DNA from: Candidatus Roizmanbacteria bacterium
Lineage (GTDB): Bacteria > Patescibacteriota > Microgenomatia > UBA1406 > GWC2-37-13
Length of the DNA: 8,863 nt
Direction of reading: 5' to 3'
Assembly: GCA_027002315.1 (NCBI GenBank)
Contig: JALWZV010000006.1
Span: forward strand, 1 to 8,863
Of this stretch, positions 6,306 through 8,863 are shown piece by piece (the stretch's first letter is position 1; every line of letters starts with the position of its first letter). The notes under the pieces were generated by a model. That model did not search any database. It was not told the DNA's origin and saw only the letters and a program-made list of their open reading frames with translations. A program made the position numbers and the translations under genes.

Positions 6306-6890
6306 TTACTTATTAATTTCAAGCATCCTCACAATCATTACTTTTTGTATCTCAGGGCTATCTTTAATATGCTTTATATAATAATCTTTATCTACATATT
6401 GACTGGGTAAAACACGATCAATAAAAAGCTTCCCATCCAAATGATCCATTTCGTGAAGAATAACCCGGCCCAAAAGTCCGTCGGCCTTTAAGGTAAACAT
6501 CTCCCCTTTTTCATCATAGGCTTGAATCTTAACTACACGAGGCCTTTTAACAGGAGCAAAGATCTGAGTTTTGGCTACACTTCCACAACCTTCCCACATC
6601 ACAACTTCCTCTCTCGATTTATAGATAATTTTAGGATTTATATAAACTCTCAGTTTGTCACCCTTACCAATATTTCGAGCGGGAGTATTTCTCACAAAAC
6701 TCATAAAAATACGATAATTTTCTCCCAACTGCGAGGCAGAGAGCCCCACAAGTATAGTCGAATTAAATATATCTTTCATGCTCTTGATAAGGGTATTAAT
6801 TTTAGAGTTCAGTGGAAAAGTAATATTTTTACTTTTTAATCGTAATCTGCTGTCACCAAGTGGAATCAAGGTAAGTTTGTTTTTACTCAT
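6306..6890 (-). CDS. def: Peptide deformylase (divergent motif II)
   Basis: A 194-residue peptide deformylase, which removes the N-formyl group from nascent proteins. The three family motifs are present in altered form. Motif I is VGLSASQLG (48-56; usual form GxGxAAxQ). Motif II is EGCGS (100-104; usual EGCLS), with metal ligand Cys102. Motif III is HEMDH (146-150), with ligands His146 and His150 and catalytic Glu147. The Leu-to-Gly change in motif II is unusual; related changes at this spot occur in some mitochondrial and type 3 deformylases. All catalytic groups remain, so activity is likely. It starts at ATG 6888-6890 with no Shine-Dalgarno but an extended -10 box 9 nt upstream, and is followed 20 nt later by the NUDIX gene. 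Confidence 0.93.
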   Translation of the reverse strand: MSKNKLTLIPLGDSRLRLKSKNITFPLNSKINTLIKSMKDIFNSTILVGLSASQLGENYRIFMSFVRNTPARNIGKGDKLRVYINPKIIYKSREEVVMWEGCGSVAKTQIFAPVKRPRVVKIQAYDEKGEMFTLKADGLLGRVILHEMDHLDGKLFIDRVLPSQYVDKDYYIKHIKDSPEIQKVMIVRMLEINK

Positions 6891-6899
6891 AACGTCTCT

Positions 6900-6908
6900 A
6901 TATTAACA
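6900..6908 (-). promoter_or_regulatory. Promoter of the deformylase-NUDIX unit (extended -10)
   Basis: On the minus strand, TGT followed by TAATAT (6905-6900), 9 nt before the deformylase ATG at 6890. The -35 region is weak. Predicted leader is 0-3 nt. Confidence 0.5.
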
Positions 6909-6947
6909 TAATTATCGTAATTTTCATAACTACGTATAATAAACCTG

Positions 6948-6956
6948 TGTTAAAAT
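6948..6956 (+). promoter_or_regulatory. Promoter of the four-helix membrane protein gene (extended -10)
   Basis: TGT followed by TAAAAT (6951-6956), 8 nt before the ATG at 6965. A perfect TATAAT at 6935-6940 lies 24 nt before the ATG and could be an alternative -10 giving a leader of about 18 nt; no Shine-Dalgarno would be in that leader either. Confidence 0.5.
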
Positions 6957-6964
6957 AATTTAAG

Positions 6965-7414
6965 ATGTTTAAAAAACTTCTTAATAAGAATCCCCTATTC
7001 TTTGCCTTCCTTTTCCCTGCCTTAGTTGATGGTATCATCACTCTCGTCGGTCAAAGTAGCGACTATTGGCAAGGAGTAAAAGTTGTTAATGAGGCAAGTC
7101 CTGCTTATTACTTTCTTCTTATCTCTCCTTGGTTCTATATTTTAGGTGGCGTCATTTGGTTTGCATTCTGGTACCTTATCTTCAAAAAAGTGAAAGACTC
7201 TGTTAAATTTTTCTTTATGTTTTTGTTTATCGCCGGACATTCCTGGGGATCAAGCACCTGGATTATGAAGATGTTTAGAGATAATCATATTTATACTTTA
7301 GACAACCGCCTCTCAATAATCTTTGCTTGGAGTTTATTGATTGTCTATTTTTCCTTAATCGCTCTTTTTGCAAGTTATTGCCTTGAAATATATACTCAAT
7401 CTCAAAAACACTAA
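6965..7414 (+). CDS. Four-helix membrane protein of unknown function
   Basis: A 149-residue protein with four predicted membrane segments (about 10-29, 48-73, 81-97 and 115-142), a basic N-terminus (MFKKLLNKN) and short loops. It is rich in aromatic residues. Polar residues lie in or beside helices: Asp22 and Thr26 in helix 1, the loop NEASP (42-46), SPW (54-56), and His92 with Trp94 in GHSWGSSTW. The D...T plus E.(N/S)P spacing faintly resembles small membrane proteins of the DUF5658 type, but I cannot assign it. The start has a promoter close upstream, and the TAA at 7412-7414 overlaps the convergent yerC-like stop. It shares a 74-bp control region with the divergent deformylase. It looks intact, and the function is unknown. 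Confidence 0.85.
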   Translation: MFKKLLNKNPLFFAFLFPALVDGIITLVGQSSDYWQGVKVVNEASPAYYFLLISPWFYILGGVIWFAFWYLIFKKVKDSVKFFFMFLFIAGHSWGSSTWIMKMFRDNHIYTLDNRLSIIFAWSLLIVYFSLIALFASYCLEIYTQSQKH

Positions 7415-7704
7415 AGAGTTTTATTTTCATCAAGCACTTTCTTATATCCTCCGCAGCCTTGGTTTAACCAAAAAGCAACGCGACCAACAGTCGTTGTTGA
7501 AACGCCAAGCTTATCAGCTATCTTTTTATAAGACAATCCTTTTTTTAAGAGTCTTGCCATCTCTAAACGATTAGCAAACTCCTCTATCTCTTTAACTGTC
7601 ATTAAATCTCTTAAAAAAGCTATCATCTCCTTTTCTGTTTTAAGTTTAAGAAGACTTTTTATTAAAAGCTTCTCTTTTGCATTTCTCGGTTTAAACCTCA
7701 TCAT
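7411..7704 (-). CDS. TrpR-related YerC/YecD-family DNA-binding protein
   Basis: A 97-residue all-helical protein of the TrpR/YerC/YecD family. The core LLKLKTEKEMIAFLRDLMTVKEI (19-41) and EEFANRLEMARLLKKGLSYKKIA match the family. The helix-turn-helix lies at about 58-80 (LSYKKIADKLGVSTTTVGRVAFWL). The C-terminal GCGGYKKVL is also characteristic. Full family length. It presumably binds DNA as a dimer; its ligand and targets are unknown, and the Trp-pocket residues of TrpR are not evident, so tryptophan control should not be assumed. Two adjacent ATG codons (7704 and 7701) are possible starts; the first lies 9 nt after an extended -10 box, with no Shine-Dalgarno. It ends with TAG at 7411-7413, overlapping the membrane-protein stop. 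Confidence 0.92.
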   Translation of the reverse strand: MMRFKPRNAKEKLLIKSLLKLKTEKEMIAFLRDLMTVKEIEEFANRLEMARLLKKGLSYKKIADKLGVSTTTVGRVAFWLNQGCGGYKKVLDENKTL

Positions 7705-7713
7705 AATAAAATT

Positions 7714-7722
7714 ATTATATCA
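7714..7722 (-). promoter_or_regulatory. yerC-like gene promoter (extended -10)
   Basis: On the minus strand, TGA followed by perfect TATAAT (7719-7714), 9 nt before the first of two tandem ATGs. There is no good -35. The nearness to the start predicts a leader of 0-3 nt. The 74-nt gap to the upstream gene allows independent transcription. Confidence 0.65.
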
Positions 7723-7778
7723 AAATCCTATTTCACCTATTTAGTTGAAGAATTACAACGTAGAGCAACATATTAAGT

Positions 7779-8699
7779 TTAGCGTGTAACAATAATAGAA
7801 TCTTTCATCTGCGAAGGAAGAAAAGTAAGAGCACTTTTTATTTCTTCAACTTTTCTCTGAAAACGCCCCGCTCTTTCGGTAATCTCTTCCCTTTTTTCTG
7901 GATTTTCAGAGATAGTATTTCTATTAGGATAATAAACTACAATTTCCACCTGAATTTGTTGACTAGAAGATGGTGCTTTCCCAAAAAAACCTATAGGAAT
8001 AGAAGTTGTTCTTAAATCTCCTCTCTTTGTTAGCTCTACATTTAGGCGATAACTAAATTTAGAGCCGTCTATTTGATGTCTTGTTGGAGCTATTAACTTT
8101 AATGATACATCCATACCTTCTATCCTTCCAATAGCTGCCTCCAAAACATCGTTGTCACGCTCATAAAGTCTAGAACTCCTTTGAAGTAATTTTTTCATTA
8201 TATCATGAGCTGTAGGTTGTCTTCTAACAACTCTTTTTCTTATAAGTCCTTCTCGTGTTTCAATTGGTAATACTTCTACGCCAACGCTTTCTAAAGCTCG
8301 AACAACATTATTTATTGGCAAATCCACCTGCAACCGAGTACGAGCATCTGTTTCCTGCTGCGTTTTAATCGGCACAAGCACCACTCCAGCCTTAATGGGA
8401 CTATTTAAAGGCAATAGTTGTTGTGATTGTCCTAATTTCCCTTCCTCAAATTGTGCAAAGTTACTTATAAGTTCTGGTTTACGTAATGTCATCCAATCAT
8501 TCATTCTCGAGTTTGGAACACTCTTAACCTCTCTCCCTCCAGTCTCTCCCTCAGTCAACCTAATTAAATCACCACCTAAAAAATAGGTAACTATTGATGG
8601 AAAAGGACTGGTATTTTCTTTATGTCTTGCTCCTTCACCACCTCTTGCTACCGCAGTTTTTTTAATAAAACTCTCAACATTCGCATCCTCTCCTTCCAT
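7779..8699 (-). CDS. Hypothetical protein, Arg-rich and Cys-free
   Basis: I do not recognise this 306-residue protein. It has no signal peptide or membrane segment and looks cytoplasmic. By my count it has 28 Arg against 19 Lys, the reverse of its Lys-rich neighbours, and no Cys. The N-terminal 55 residues are Gly/Glu-rich and low in structure. The middle (about 105-150) has a beta-alpha-beta look (AGVVLVPIKT, TRLQVDLPINNVVRALESVGVEVLPI), followed by a basic stretch RKRVVRRQ and a helical part. A beta-rich segment (about 200-255) ends in IQVEIVVYYPNR, and a charged C-terminal helix follows. The start at 8699 is supported by a promoter with -35 and -10 boxes just upstream. It might be a cytoplasmic structural or nucleic-acid-associated protein, but nothing in the sequence decides this. 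Confidence 0.8.
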   Translation of the reverse strand: MEGEDANVESFIKKTAVARGGEGARHKENTSPFPSIVTYFLGGDLIRLTEGETGGREVKSVPNSRMNDWMTLRKPELISNFAQFEEGKLGQSQQLLPLNSPIKAGVVLVPIKTQQETDARTRLQVDLPINNVVRALESVGVEVLPIETREGLIRKRVVRRQPTAHDIMKKLLQRSSRLYERDNDVLEAAIGRIEGMDVSLKLIAPTRHQIDGSKFSYRLNVELTKRGDLRTTSIPIGFFGKAPSSSQQIQVEIVVYYPNRNTISENPEKREEITERAGRFQRKVEEIKSALTFLPSQMKDSIIVTR

Positions 8700-8705
8700 A
8701 TTTTA

Positions 8706-8734
8706 AATATAACACTACTTGTCTTTATTTTCAA
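8706..8734 (-). promoter_or_regulatory. Promoter of the Arg-rich hypothetical gene
   Basis: On the minus strand: TTGAAA (-35, 8734-8729), a 17-nt spacer ending in TGT, then TATATT (-10, 8711-8706), and 6 nt to the ATG at 8699. A near-consensus promoter with extended -10; the predicted start site falls on the start codon. Confidence 0.65.
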
Positions 8735-8863
8735 ATTTAACCTGATGTGTTATCTTTATCTTCAATATGTTTAGTATAAGCAAGCAATAGGTTAGAATTA
8801 AGGGAAAAGGGTGGGATTGGTCAAGTCAACCTTCCAGCTTTAAAAATTAAGACTGTGTTGGAT
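8735..8863 (+). other. Non-coding end of window, no gene seen
   Basis: No reading frame of useful length on either strand. The stretch 8803-8820 is a purine/G-rich run (GGGAAAAGGGTGGGATTGG), unusual for this AT-rich window, followed by the imperfect palindrome GGTCAAGTCAACC at 8819-8831. No tRNA or recognisable riboswitch is visible. It may be part of a longer intergenic region or RNA gene continuing past the edge. Confidence 0.4.

Noticed and set aside
6522..6839. 105-codon plus-strand frame inside the deformylase gene
   Set aside because: Antisense to motifs I-II of a clear deformylase; no recognisable features.
7368..7574. 68-codon plus-strand frame over the end of the membrane protein gene and the yerC-like gene
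   Set aside because: Mostly antisense to the helix-turn-helix region of the YerC-like protein; no start signals.
8395..8586. 63-codon plus-strand frame inside the Arg-rich hypothetical gene
   Set aside because: The minus-strand frame is far longer and has a promoter at its start.
1..8863. UGA recoded as glycine, as in some Patescibacteria
   Set aside because: TGA ends the lgt-like and dksA-like genes at sensible family lengths, and no in-frame TGA interrupts any gene.
1..8863. Defence island, CRISPR array, prophage or insertion sequence
   Set aside because: No direct-repeat arrays, transposase, integrase, nuclease or toxin-antitoxin genes are seen; all recognised genes are housekeeping or surface functions.

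Overview
This is an AT-rich, gene-dense bacterial chromosome segment. It encodes a signal peptidase, a valine tRNA, an HD-domain protein, a DksA/TraR zinc-finger protein, a diverged Lgt-like membrane protein, two GT39-type lipid-linked sugar transferases, a NUDIX hydrolase, a peptide deformylase, a TrpR/YerC-type regulator and two proteins I do not recognise. Very short intergenic gaps, strong lysine/isoleucine bias, diverged versions of core enzymes and the absence of mobile DNA suggest a small-genome lineage such as the Candidate Phyla Radiation (Patescibacteria, perhaps Microgenomates-like). That placement is inference, not proof. The genes read cleanly with UGA as a stop, so the UGA=Gly code of Gracilibacteria/Absconditabacteria is not indicated.

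Layout. Positions 2-202 (+) are the tail of an unidentified gene, convergent with lepB (minus). lepB and tRNA-Val(CAC) diverge from a shared control region at 778-859. A minus-strand unit follows: lgt-like, dksA/traR-like, HD protein (read from 2684 down to 940). A minus-strand GT39 gene (2707-4059) lies upstream of it. A second, plus-strand GT39 gene (4151-5866) is divergent from the first. Peptide deformylase then NUDIX form a minus-strand pair (6890 to 5863), divergent from a small four-helix membrane protein (6965-7414, +). The YerC-like regulator and a 306-residue Arg-rich, Cys-free protein of unknown function are on the minus strand, and 8715-8863 shows no gene.

How the parts relate. 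lepB, the Lgt-like protein and the two GT39 enzymes all act at the membrane or cell surface (secretion, lipid-linked transfer, glycosylation). Deformylase and tRNA belong to translation, and DksA-like and YerC-like proteins to transcription control. I see no CRISPR, defence island, phage or transposon.

The most notable thing is architecture rather than a cassette. Nearly every transcription unit, including the tRNA, has an extended -10 box (TGn + TATAAT-like) ending only 6-10 nt before the start codon or the tRNA 5' end, with no Shine-Dalgarno sequence. This predicts leaderless transcripts. The only good Shine-Dalgarno is at the operon-internal dksA-like gene. In addition, all three convergent protein-gene pairs overlap by exactly 4 nt (YTAA), sharing their stop codons.
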